Below, piece after piece: positions 30,218-38,239 of a DNA stretch of 38,239 nt. Origin of the DNA: Intrasporangium oryzae NRRL B-24470. GTDB taxonomy: Bacteria > Actinomycetota > Actinomycetes > Actinomycetales > Dermatophilaceae. Below the pieces are notes generated by a model. That model was not told where the DNA came from. It saw only the letters and a program-made list of their open reading frames with translations, and made no database searches. The stretch covers positions 1-38,239 of the forward strand of contig NZ_AWSA01000040.1 of the NCBI RefSeq assembly GCF_000576595.1, in the 5' to 3' direction. A program made the position numbers and the translations under genes. Every line of letters starts with the position of its first letter. Position 1 is the first letter of the stretch.

Positions 30218-31129
30218 TCAGCGGCCGAGCGCGGCGATCGCCTCGGCCGTGGCGAGGACCTTGCGCGCGGTGTCGACGTGGAGGTTCTCGATGAGCCGCC
30301 CATTGACCGTCGCCACGCCGCGGCCCTCGGCCTGCGCCGCCTCGAAGGCCGCGATCACCGCACGTGCGTCGGCGACCTGGGCCTCGCTCGGTGCGAACAC
30401 CTCGTTGCAGGGCTCGACCTGACCCGGATGGATCAGCGTCTTGCCGTCGAAGCCCAGCTCGCGACCCTGACAAGCCTCCGCACGAAAGCCGTCGGCGTCC
30501 TTGACGTCGTTGTAGACGCCGTCGACGACGGCGACCCCGGCCGCCCGCGCCGCGAGGATCGCGAGCTGGAGGGAGGTCTGGATCGCCGCACGACCCGGCG
30601 CGAAGCTCGCCCCGAGCTCCTTGTAGAGGTCGTTCGTGCCCAGAACGAGGCAGGCGAGCCGGTCGGAGGCACGGGCGATCTCCTCGGCGTGGAGCACGGC
30701 GACCGGCGTCTCGACCATCGCCCACAGCCGCGTGCGCTCGGGCGCGCCGGCGGCCTCCATCGCGGCGACGAGCTCGCGCACCTCGTCGGCCGAGCCCACC
30801 TTGGGCACGACGACGGCGTCGGGGCCGGCCGCGCACGCCGCCGCCAGATCGGCGTCGTGCCACTGCGAGCCGAGCCCGTTGACGCGGATCGTCAGCTCGC
30901 GGCGGCCGTACTCGCCCGACCGCACTGCGGCACAGGCGTTCTCGCGCGCGACCTCCTTCGCGTCGGGAGCGACGGCATCCTCGAGGTCGAGGATGAGCGC
31001 GTCCACCGCGAGGGTCTTCGCCTTCTCGAGGGCGCGCTCGTTGGAGCTCGGCATGTAGAGGACCGACCGTCGCGGACGGAAGGCCGTCGCGTCGGGTCCC
31101 GAGGCGTATGCCGCTGACTCAGCAACCAT
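30218..31129 (-). CDS. CitE-like HpcH/HpaI aldolase-family CoA-ester lyase
   Basis: A 303-residue TIM-barrel Mg-dependent lyase. Seen: RPRRSVLYMPSSNERALEKA, the acid residues of LILDLEDAVAPDAK, IRVNGLGSQWHDAD, VVVPKVGSADEV, RLWAMVETPVAVL, VLGTNDLYKELGA and the C-terminal GFDGKTLIHPGQVEPCN. All metal-binding and CoA-binding residues of stand-alone CitE proteins are present. Relatives cleave or hydrolyse malyl-CoA, citramalyl-CoA or citryl-CoA; which one is not decidable here. No citrate lyase CitDF subunits are adjacent. It follows the paralogue at 31136 by 6 nt on the same strand (an operon). The ATG at 31129 has AGGAAGGGTGA upstream. Confidence 0.9.
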   Translation of the reverse strand: MVAESAAYASGPDATAFRPRRSVLYMPSSNERALEKAKTLAVDALILDLEDAVAPDAKEVARENACAAVRSGEYGRRELTIRVNGLGSQWHDADLAAACAAGPDAVVVPKVGSADEVRELVAAMEAAGAPERTRLWAMVETPVAVLHAEEIARASDRLACLVLGTNDLYKELGASFAPGRAAIQTSLQLAILAARAAGVAVVDGVYNDVKDADGFRAEACQGRELGFDGKTLIHPGQVEPCNEVFAPSEAQVADARAVIAAFEAAQAEGRGVATVNGRLIENLHVDTARKVLATAEAIAALGR

Positions 31130-31135
31130 GGGAGG

Positions 31136-32221
31136 TCACCCTTCCTGCGTGGCGGGCTCGACGGCATACAGCTCGGCGAGCGCGGGGTCGGTCCGGGCGA
31201 GACGCTCGGCGAGCTCGACGATGACGAGGCACTGCTTGAGGCTCGCGTCGTCCTCCATCTTCCCGTCGAGCATCACGGCTCCCGTGCCGTCACCCATCGC
31301 GGCGACGACGCGGCGCGCGTGCGCGACGTCCTCGGCCGTCGGGCTGAAGACCCGCTTGGCGATCTCGATCTGAACGGGGTGCAGCGACCACGTCCCGACG
31401 CAGCCGAGGAGGAAGGCGTTGCGGAACTGGTCCTCGCAGGCGACGACGTCGGCGATGTCGCCGAACGGGCCGTAGTACGGGAGGATCCCGTGCATCGCAC
31501 ACGCGTCGACCATGCGCGCGATGGTGTAGTGCCAGAGGTCCTGCTGGTAGGTCGCGCGGGGACCGTGGACCTCTCCCCTGATGTCGCCCTCGACGGGGTC
31601 CTGGCGCACGAGGTAGCCGGGGTGTCCCCCGCCGACCCGGGTCGTCTTCATCCGGCGGTCGGCGGCCAGGTCGGCCGGGCCGAGCGAGAGGCCCTGCATG
31701 CGCGGGGACGCTCCGCAGATCTCCTCGACGTTGGCCATGCCGCGGGCAGTCTCGAGGATCGCGTGGACGAGGATCGGGCGGCTCAGGCCGGCCTTGGCCT
31801 CGAGCTGGGCGAGGAGCCGGTCGACGTAGTGGATGTCCTCGGCCCCCTGGACCTTCGGGACCATGATGACGTCGAGCTTGTCGCCGATCTCGGTGACGAG
31901 CGTCGTCAGGTCGTCGAGCGCCCACGGGCTGTCGAGCGCGTTGACGCGTGTCCAGAGCTGGGTGTGCTCGCCGAAGTCGGTCGCCTTCGCGATGGCGACG
32001 AGGCCCGCTCGCGCCGCCTCCTTGCGGTCGGCCTTGACCGCGTCCTCGAGGTTGCCGAGGAGGACGTCGACCGTCCCGACCATGGCCGGCACCTTCGCCG
32101 CCATCTTCTCGTTGCTCGGGTCGAAGAAGTGGATGACGCGGGACGGCCGGGCCGGCACCTGGGTGATCGGGGCCGGCGCCCCCACCGCGAGGGGCTTGAA
32201 GAAGTCCTTGGGACTGCGCAT
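31136..32221 (-). CDS. L-malyl-CoA / beta-methylmalyl-CoA lyase-like protein
   Basis: 361 residues of the CitE superfamily, with the longer form typical of malyl-CoA lyases. Start sequence [18 protein letters not shown]; then [81 protein letters not shown] and [20 protein letters not shown]. Such enzymes split malyl-CoA into acetyl-CoA and glyoxylate, or methylmalyl-CoA into propionyl-CoA and glyoxylate, as in the ethylmalonyl-CoA pathway. The ATG at 32221 is favoured by the family N-terminus; an in-frame TTG three codons earlier is possible. The CitE-like gene follows in the same unit. Neither start has a clear Shine-Dalgarno. Confidence 0.9.
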   Translation of the reverse strand: MRSPKDFFKPLAVGAPAPITQVPARPSRVIHFFDPSNEKMAAKVPAMVGTVDVLLGNLEDAVKADRKEAARAGLVAIAKATDFGEHTQLWTRVNALDSPWALDDLTTLVTEIGDKLDVIMVPKVQGAEDIHYVDRLLAQLEAKAGLSRPILVHAILETARGMANVEEICGASPRMQGLSLGPADLAADRRMKTTRVGGGHPGYLVRQDPVEGDIRGEVHGPRATYQQDLWHYTIARMVDACAMHGILPYYGPFGDIADVVACEDQFRNAFLLGCVGTWSLHPVQIEIAKRVFSPTAEDVAHARRVVAAMGDGTGAVMLDGKMEDDASLKQCLVIVELAERLARTDPALAELYAVEPATQEG

Positions 32222-32297
32222 GGGCGTCAACGTAGCAACGGGACGCAGCGCGACGTTATGACCGCAGTCACGTGCACGCGAGAGCGACGGAAGTCAC

Positions 32298-32303
32298 TAC
32301 TGT
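32298..32303 (+). promoter_or_regulatory. Putative -10 box of gene 32310 (leaderless)
   Basis: TACTGT, 6 nt, then GTG at 32310. Leaderless pattern; about 90 nt separate this gene from the divergent lyase operon. Confidence 0.5.
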
Positions 32304-32309
32304 GGCCGT

Positions 32310-32822
32310 GTGACAGCGCAGCCCGGCCCCGACGGCAACCCCCTCCTCGTGGAGGCCATGTCCAGGTCCGCCCTCCTCTGGATCGACGTCCCCGAGGACC
32401 GGGTCTGGCCCGCCTGGCACGTCTGGCAGGACGGCACCGCCTACGTCGTGAGCGGCCCCGGCGAGCAGCCGCTGCCGTGGCTGCCCAAGGAGGTCCGCCT
32501 CATCCTCCGGAGCAAGGACACCGGAGGGCGGCTCGTCACGACCCGGGCCCGGGCCGAGATCCTCTACCCCGGGACGCCGCAGTGGGACGTCGCGGCCGAG
32601 CTGCTCAAGGCCTCGCGCCTCAACGCCGTCGACGACTCGGTGACGCGCTGGGCGGCCGAGTGCACCATCACCGCGCTCACGCCCTACGGCGACCCGGTCG
32701 AGTCGCCCGGGGAGTATGCCGCCGACGACCACCGCGCGCGGCCGGCCCGCACCACCGCGACGACGACGTCCTGGCGCCCGTGGCACTGGCACGGGCGTGC
32801 CCGGCGCCGACGCAAGGGCTGA
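32310..32822 (+). CDS. Conserved hypothetical protein, 170 aa
   Basis: Not recognised beyond being plausible actinobacterial hypothetical. Starts at a GTG (32310) without Shine-Dalgarno but with a leaderless-type -10. Seen: ALLWIDVPEDRVWPAWHVWQ, VSGPGEQPLPWLPKEVRLIL and RAEILYPGTPQWDVAAELL, suggesting a beta-rich domain of the pyridoxamine-oxidase-like kind; that fold is a guess. The C-terminus RPWHWHGRARRRRKG is basic and His/Trp-rich. It lies directly ahead of the MgtE-like gene (18 nt), which has its own -10. Confidence 0.7.
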   Translation: MTAQPGPDGNPLLVEAMSRSALLWIDVPEDRVWPAWHVWQDGTAYVVSGPGEQPLPWLPKEVRLILRSKDTGGRLVTTRARAEILYPGTPQWDVAAELLKASRLNAVDDSVTRWAAECTITALTPYGDPVESPGEYAADDHRARPARTTATTTSWRPWHWHGRARRRRKG

Positions 32823-32827
32823 CCCCA

Positions 32828-32833
32828 TAGCCT
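32828..32833 (+). promoter_or_regulatory. Putative -10 box of the MgtE-like gene (leaderless)
   Basis: TAGCCT, 7 nt, then ATG at 32841. No Shine-Dalgarno. Gives the MgtE-like gene its own start of transcription. Confidence 0.5.
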
Positions 32834-32840
32834 TGGACGC

Positions 32841-34145
32841 ATGAGTGCGAGCACCCGCGTCTTCGTCGCGCGCCTGACCGGACTGAGCGTCTTCGACCCG
32901 CTCGGTGACCAAGTGGGCCGGGTCCGCGACGTCGTGGTCATGTTCTCGCCCAACCGGCCCCAGCCCCGCGTCATCGGCCTCGTCGTCGAGGTCCCCGGCC
33001 GTCGGCGCGTCTTCGTGCCGATGACCCGGGTCACTTCTATCGACGCGGGCGCCGTCATCACGACCGGCCTGGTCAACATGCGCCGCTTCGAGCAGCGCAC
33101 CAACGAGGTCCTCGTCGCGGCCGAGCTGTTCGACCGGCGCGTCACCGTCACCGCCAACGACGCCGTCGAGGCCGGTTTCGGCGACGCCATCGTCGAGGAC
33201 ATCGCCATCGAGCAGACCGCCCGCCGCGACTGGCTCGGCGTCAAGGTGTTCGTCCGACAGACCTCGGGGGTCTCCTCGGCCTCGCGTGCCATGTCGCGCC
33301 TCACCCGGCGCCGCTCCGGCAAGACGATGCTCGTCGACATCCGCGACGTCGTCGGCCTGCACGAGCAGTCCGCAGAGCAGAGTGCCGAGCGCCTCCTCGA
33401 GACGTACGACGACCTCAAGGTCGCCGACCTCGCCGAGGTCATCCACGACCTCAACCCCAAGCGCCGCGCCGAGGTGGCGGCCGCGCTCGACGACGAGCGG
33501 CTCGCCGACGTCCTCGAGGAGCTCCCCGAGGACGACCAGGTCGAGATCATCGGGGGCCTCGCCACCGAGCGCGCCGCCGACGTCCTCGAGGCGATGGAGC
33601 CCGACGACGCGGCCGACCTCCTCGCCGACCTGCCGCCCGACCAGGCGGAGGAGCTGCTCCAGCTCATGGAGCCCGACGAGGCCGCCCCGCTCCGGCGCCT
33701 GCTCTCCTACGACGAGAAGACCGCCGGCGGCATGATGACGACCGAGCCGGTCGTCCTCGCCCCCGAGGCGACGATCGCCGAGGCCCTCGCCATGGTCCGC
33801 CGCGAGGAGCTCGCCCCGGCCCTCGCGACGATGGTCTACGTGTGCCGGCCGCCGCTCGAGGCACCGACCGGCCGCTACCTCGGGCTCGTCCACATCCAGC
33901 GCCTGCTCCGCGAGCCCCCGCACGGCGCCGTCGGCTCGATCATCGACAAGGAGATGGAGCCGGTCCCCGCCAACGCGTCCCTCGAGACCGTGACGCGGAC
34001 CCTCGCGACGTACAACCTCGTGTCCCTGCCGGTCGTCGACGACGACGGGCGGCTCATCGGCGCGGTCACGGTCGACGACGTGCTCGACCACATCCTCCCG
34101 GAGGACTGGCGTGAGGAGCGGCACGAGCTGGAGGTGAACCCGTGA
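32841..34145 (+). CDS. MgtE N-terminal/CBS domain protein without membrane domain
   Basis: 434 residues. The first part (1-150) has two PRC-barrel-like segments: LSVFDPLGDQVGRVRDVVV and NRPQPRVIGLVVEVPGRRRV. The MgtE N domain (about 170-300) consists of Leu/Asp/Glu-rich helical repeats with ELPEDDQVEIIGGL and LMEPDEAAPLRRLLSY. A CBS pair follows (about 300-434), MMTTEPVVLAPEATIAEALA and VPANASLETVTRTL ... VDDVLDHI. The membrane pore of a true MgtE magnesium channel is absent, so this is a soluble, probably Mg/nucleotide-sensing relative. The order MgtE-like - DUF1003 - Mrp is a known actinobacterial neighbourhood. It overlaps the DUF1003 gene by 4 nt. Confidence 0.9.
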   Translation: MSASTRVFVARLTGLSVFDPLGDQVGRVRDVVVMFSPNRPQPRVIGLVVEVPGRRRVFVPMTRVTSIDAGAVITTGLVNMRRFEQRTNEVLVAAELFDRRVTVTANDAVEAGFGDAIVEDIAIEQTARRDWLGVKVFVRQTSGVSSASRAMSRLTRRRSGKTMLVDIRDVVGLHEQSAEQSAERLLETYDDLKVADLAEVIHDLNPKRRAEVAAALDDERLADVLEELPEDDQVEIIGGLATERAADVLEAMEPDDAADLLADLPPDQAEELLQLMEPDEAAPLRRLLSYDEKTAGGMMTTEPVVLAPEATIAEALAMVRREELAPALATMVYVCRPPLEAPTGRYLGLVHIQRLLREPPHGAVGSIIDKEMEPVPANASLETVTRTLATYNLVSLPVVDDDGRLIGAVTVDDVLDHILPEDWREERHELEVNP

Positions 34146-34738
34146 GCGAGCGCGCCGAGCGCCGACCGGGCTCCCGTCCGGTCCGCGGCGACAAGCTCGA
34201 CCAGCCGCAGGAGCAGCGCGCGTCGCTCCTGCCGCGGGTCGACCTGTCTCAGGAGGCGTTCGGGGTCCTGTCGGAGAAGTTCGCGCGGTTCATGGGCACC
34301 CCGGGCTTCATCATCGGCATGACGGTCTTCGTCACGGTGTGGCTGGCCTGGAACACCTTCATGCCCCGCAGCCAGCAGTTCGACCCGCGCGAGACCAACT
34401 ACACGCTGCTGACGCTCATCCTGTCCCTCCAGGCGTCGTATGCCGCTCCCCTCATCCTCCTCGCGCAGAACCGGCAGGCTGACCGCGACCGGGTGGCCCT
34501 CGAGCAGGATCGGGCCCGTGACGAGCGCAACCTCGCCGACACCGAGTTCCTGACGCGCGAGGTCGCCTCGCTCCGGCTCGCACTGCGCGAGCAGGCCACC
34601 CGCGACTTCGTCCGCTCGGAGCTCCGCACGCTCCTCGAAGAGCTCGAGGAGCGCTCCGTCATCCGCCGCGCCGACGACGACGGAGCCGACGAGGGCAGGC
34701 GCGCCCATGCGACCCGGGAGCCCCGCCACCCGGGGTGA
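34142..34738 (+). CDS. DUF1003 membrane protein
   Basis: 198 residues. DUF1003 pattern: FARFMGTPGFIIGMTVFVTV and WLAWNTFMPRSQQFD, then YTLLTLILSLQASYAAPLIL LAQNRQ, giving two membrane helices at about 55-75 and 95-115. A long charged helix follows (RDRVALEQDRARDERNLADT). Function unknown; DUF1003 proteins are conserved with the MgtE-like gene and may serve as its membrane partner. GTG start at 34142 overlaps the MgtE-like stop (GTGA), so the two are coupled. A GTATGCCG copy encodes Tyr-Ala in the second helix. Confidence 0.9.
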   Translation: MSERAERRPGSRPVRGDKLDQPQEQRASLLPRVDLSQEAFGVLSEKFARFMGTPGFIIGMTVFVTVWLAWNTFMPRSQQFDPRETNYTLLTLILSLQASYAAPLILLAQNRQADRDRVALEQDRARDERNLADTEFLTREVASLRLALREQATRDFVRSELRTLLEELEERSVIRRADDDGADEGRRAHATREPRHPG

Positions 34739-34782
34739 GCGAGCGCACCCCGGGGGTGGTCGGGCCACCGAGCCCAGCGGCA

Positions 34783-34788
34783 TACGAT
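34783..34788 (+). promoter_or_regulatory. Putative -10 box of mrp (leaderless)
   Basis: TACGAT, 7 nt, then ATG at 34796. Shares its first bases with the CGGCATAC word at 34778-34785. Confidence 0.55.
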
Positions 34789-34795
34789 GGAGCAC

Positions 34796-35938
34796 ATGTC
34801 TGTCCCCGCACTGCCCAGCCGTGACGCCCTGCTGACGGCCCTGTCGAAGGTCAACGACCCCGAGATCCGCAAGCCGATCACCGAGCTCGGCATGGTCAAG
34901 TCGGTGGAGATCGACGACGCGGGCGCGGTGGCCCTCTCGATCTACCTCACCGTGTCGGGCTGCCCGATGAAGGACACCCTGACGAAGGACTCGTCGGCGG
35001 CCGTCCTCGCGGTGCCGGGCGTCACCTCCGTCGAGGTGACGCTCGACGTGATGAGCGACGAGCAGCGCGCGGCCCTGCGCCAGCAGCTGCGCGGCGGCGC
35101 TCCCGAGAAGGAGATCCCCTTCGCCAAGCCGAGCTCGCTGACGCGCGTGTATGCCGTGGCGTCCGGCAAGGGCGGCGTCGGCAAGTCCTCCGTGACCGTC
35201 AACCTGGCCGCGGCGATGGCCGAGCAGGGGCTGCGCGTCGGCGTCGTCGACGCGGACGTCTACGGCTTCTCCGTGCCCCGGATGCTCGGCGTCGAGCAGC
35301 GCCCGACCCAGGTCGACGACATGATCCTGCCGCCCATCGCACACGACGTGAAGGTCATCTCGATCGGGATGTTCGTGCCGGGCAACCAGCCGGTCGTCTG
35401 GCGCGGCCCCATGCTCCACCGGGCGCTCCAGCAGTTCCTCGGTGACGTCTTCTGGGGTGACCTCGACGTGCTCCTGCTCGACCTGCCCCCGGGCACGGGC
35501 GACATCGCCATCTCGGTCGCGCAGCTCATCCCGACGGCCGAGATCCTCGTCGTCACGACGCCGCAGCAGGCCGCGGCCGAGGTCGCCGAGCGGGCCGGCT
35601 CGATCGCCCTGCAGACGCACCAGCGCGTGGCCGGTGTCATCGAGAACATGTCGTGGCTCGAGCTGCCCGACGGCACGCGCCAGGAGATCTTCGGCTCGGG
35701 CGGTGGCCGCGCGGTCGCCGAGTCCCTGACGCGGAGCATCGGCGCCCCCGTCGAGCTGCTCGGCCAGATCCCGCTCGACACCCGGCTGCGCGAGGGCGGC
35801 GACACGGGCACGCCGGTCGTCCTCGGCGAGCCCGACTCCGCGGCGGGCGTGGCCCTGCGCGCCATCGCCAAGGGCCTCGCCTCCCGGGCGCGCGGCCTCG
35901 CCGGGCGCTCCCTGGGCCTCACGCCGGCCGGCCGCTGA
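34796..35938 (+). CDS. mrp: Mrp/NBP35 family iron-sulfur carrier ATPase
   Basis: 380 residues. The N-terminal MIP18/DUF59 domain (LSKVNDPEIRKPITELGMVK ... SGCPMKD) precedes a P-loop NTPase: Walker A SGKGGVGKSS around residues 123-132, DADVYGFSVPRMLG, VIENMSWLELPDG and LLLDLPPGTGDIAI. Mrp proteins bind a 4Fe-4S cluster and pass it to apoproteins; many have the Cys-x-x-Cys that I do not see here, so cluster binding is unsure in this copy. The start ATG 34796 is chosen over the upstream ATG at 34787 because TACGAT lies at leaderless spacing from it and overlaps the earlier ATG. Confidence 0.92.
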   Translation: MSVPALPSRDALLTALSKVNDPEIRKPITELGMVKSVEIDDAGAVALSIYLTVSGCPMKDTLTKDSSAAVLAVPGVTSVEVTLDVMSDEQRAALRQQLRGGAPEKEIPFAKPSSLTRVYAVASGKGGVGKSSVTVNLAAAMAEQGLRVGVVDADVYGFSVPRMLGVEQRPTQVDDMILPPIAHDVKVISIGMFVPGNQPVVWRGPMLHRALQQFLGDVFWGDLDVLLLDLPPGTGDIAISVAQLIPTAEILVVTTPQQAAAEVAERAGSIALQTHQRVAGVIENMSWLELPDGTRQEIFGSGGGRAVAESLTRSIGAPVELLGQIPLDTRLREGGDTGTPVVLGEPDSAAGVALRAIAKGLASRARGLAGRSLGLTPAGR

Positions 35939-35952
35939 CCCCTCTCCCCGTA

Positions 35953-35994
35953 TCGATGTGGTCCACGGTCGCGTGTGACCGTGGACCACATCGA
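35953..35994. terminator. 18-bp hairpin between mrp and tatB
   Basis: Arms 35953-35970 and 35977-35994 are perfect around a 6-nt loop. The outer sequence TCGATGT ... ACATCGAACC resembles the tips of the hairpin repeat family at 26883 and 30144, but the rest of the stem is different. Bidirectional terminator for convergent genes. Confidence 0.75.
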
Positions 35995-36022
35995 ACCGAG
36001 GGCTGACGGCTGGGGGCCGGTC

Positions 36023-36370
36023 CTACGTGGCCTCGCTGTCCCACGGAGTCGCGACCGACGGGTCGTGCCCCTTCGGGACGCTGACCGGCTTGTCGACGTA
36101 CGGATCGACCGGCTCGTCGGGCGCGCTCAAGGCGTCGCGGACGATCTTGCGCGGGTCGTACTGCCGAGGGTCGTAGGCCCGCCAGTCGACGTCGGAGAAC
36201 TCGGGCCCCATCTCCTCCTTGAGCTGCTCCTTGGCCCGGTCGGCCATGGCGCGCGCCTGCCGGACGAACCGGCCGAACTTGGCGGCGTACTCGGGCAGTC
36301 GCTCCGGCCCCAGCACGAGGACGGCGAGGACGCCGAGCAGGAGCAGCTCCCACCCGTTGATGTCGAACAC
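36023..36370 (-). CDS. tatB: Twin-arginine translocase subunit TatB
   Basis: 115 residues: N-terminal MFDINGWELLLLGVLAVLVL gives the single membrane helix, then GPERLPEYAAKFGRFVRQAR, the amphipathic helix, and a disordered acidic tail ending ATPWDSEAT. The Glu in the helix (NGWE) and the GPERLP hinge are those of TatB rather than TatA. TatB with TatC recognises twin-arginine signals, such as that of the M15-like protein in this window. GTG start at 36370 with GAGGAA upstream. It lies 54 nt downstream of the htrA-like gene on the same strand, a common actinobacterial order. Confidence 0.92.
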   Translation of the reverse strand: MFDINGWELLLLGVLAVLVLGPERLPEYAAKFGRFVRQARAMADRAKEQLKEEMGPEFSDVDWRAYDPRQYDPRKIVRDALSAPDEPVDPYVDKPVSVPKGHDPSVATPWDSEAT

Positions 36371-36424
36371 AGTTCCTCACTTCCACGTGTACCGGAGGGC
36401 CATCCTACGGCCGGCGGCTGGGCG

Positions 36425-38007
<1,583 letters not shown>

Positions 38008-38011
<4 letters not shown>

Positions 38012-38239
38012 GGCCTCGATTGTGCCGAACCGACGTTCGCGACACGAACGACACCCTGTTCGGCCCACCGGACCGAACCCTGGGCCGCGACGATCCAGAT
38101 CGCGTCGGTCTCGGCCGAGCCGCCCGTGAACAGGGAGCCGGCTCCACCGGAGCGGCTGACGGCCCCGGCCGTCGTGGCCGTCGCGCCGGCGGCCGCCGGC
38201 CCGAGCCGCGCCCCTGGGAAGCCGGCCATCGCGGGGGCG
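38008..38239 (-). CDS. C-terminal end of an unidentified gene (partial)
   Basis: An open frame on the minus strand runs from the window edge to a TGA (38010-38008) that overlaps the htrA-like ATG. Visible residues: an Ala/Gly-rich part, then ETDAIWIVAAQGSVRWAEQG. Third-position GC is high. In many actinobacteria a sigma-E anti-sigma gene precedes htrA; this could be its C-terminus, but nothing here proves it. It could also be a chance frame. Confidence 0.4.

Overview
This is a high-GC (I estimate about 70%) segment of a bacterial chromosome, almost certainly an actinobacterium. Mycothiol-type DinB/maleylpyruvate isomerase-like proteins, a sigma/anti-sigma-rich gene set, the mgtE-DUF1003-mrp-tatB-htrA arrangement, several apparently leaderless genes and strong G/C third-position bias all point that way. 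A Micrococcales/Intrasporangiaceae-like host is my inference. I see no rRNA, tRNA, CRISPR array, insertion sequence or phage gene.

Layout. 1-3240: the basic tail of an upstream gene, an 86-residue conserved small protein preceded by a 24-bp perfect palindrome, glmS, and an FMN-binding PNPOx-like protein. 3241-8423 (minus): a zinc alcohol dehydrogenase, an orphan ParA ATPase, a DinB/MDMPI-like protein, then a PHP phosphoesterase - MarC - PD-(D/E)XK nuclease run. 8458-16882: an AbiEi/DUF559-type protein, a MaoC hydratase, a ThrE-like exporter divergent from a PepP aminopeptidase, a lipoprotein, a general-stress membrane protein and an acyl-CoA dehydrogenase.

17219-23068 is the most unusual gene block. 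A 1077-residue alpha/beta-hydrolase-CHAT protease fusion is followed on the same strand by a stand-alone caspase-family (C14) protease. They are flanked by an unknown 142-residue protein and by a RIO kinase preceded by an overlapping upstream small ORF. Two caspase-fold proteases plus a predicted lipase/esterase module suggest a conflict or programmed-death type system, but this is inference.

23360-26322 (minus): a eukaryote-type prolyl-tRNA synthetase coupled to a nitroreductase, and a Tat-exported M15/extensin-like protein. 26417-30205 holds a decayed Tat-esterase pseudogene and two ECF sigma modules: AhpD-like + ECF41, and ECF + membrane anti-sigma. Three copies of one hairpin repeat separate and bound them, and each module has a matching TGTCAYA-N16-YGTC promoter-like site. 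30218-32221 holds two CitE/malyl-CoA lyase paralogues. 32310-38239 holds a hypothetical gene, a membrane-less MgtE-like regulator, DUF1003, Mrp, then TatB and an HtrA-type protease on the other strand.

The strongest sequence-level signal belongs to no single gene. The 8-mer GTATGCCG (extended GTATGCCGY in 29 of 30 cases) occurs 30 times, in both orientations, about every 1.3 kb, where I would expect about one. It recruits rare codons inside genes and is over-represented between genes, resembling a DNA-uptake-type or other genome-wide recognition word.
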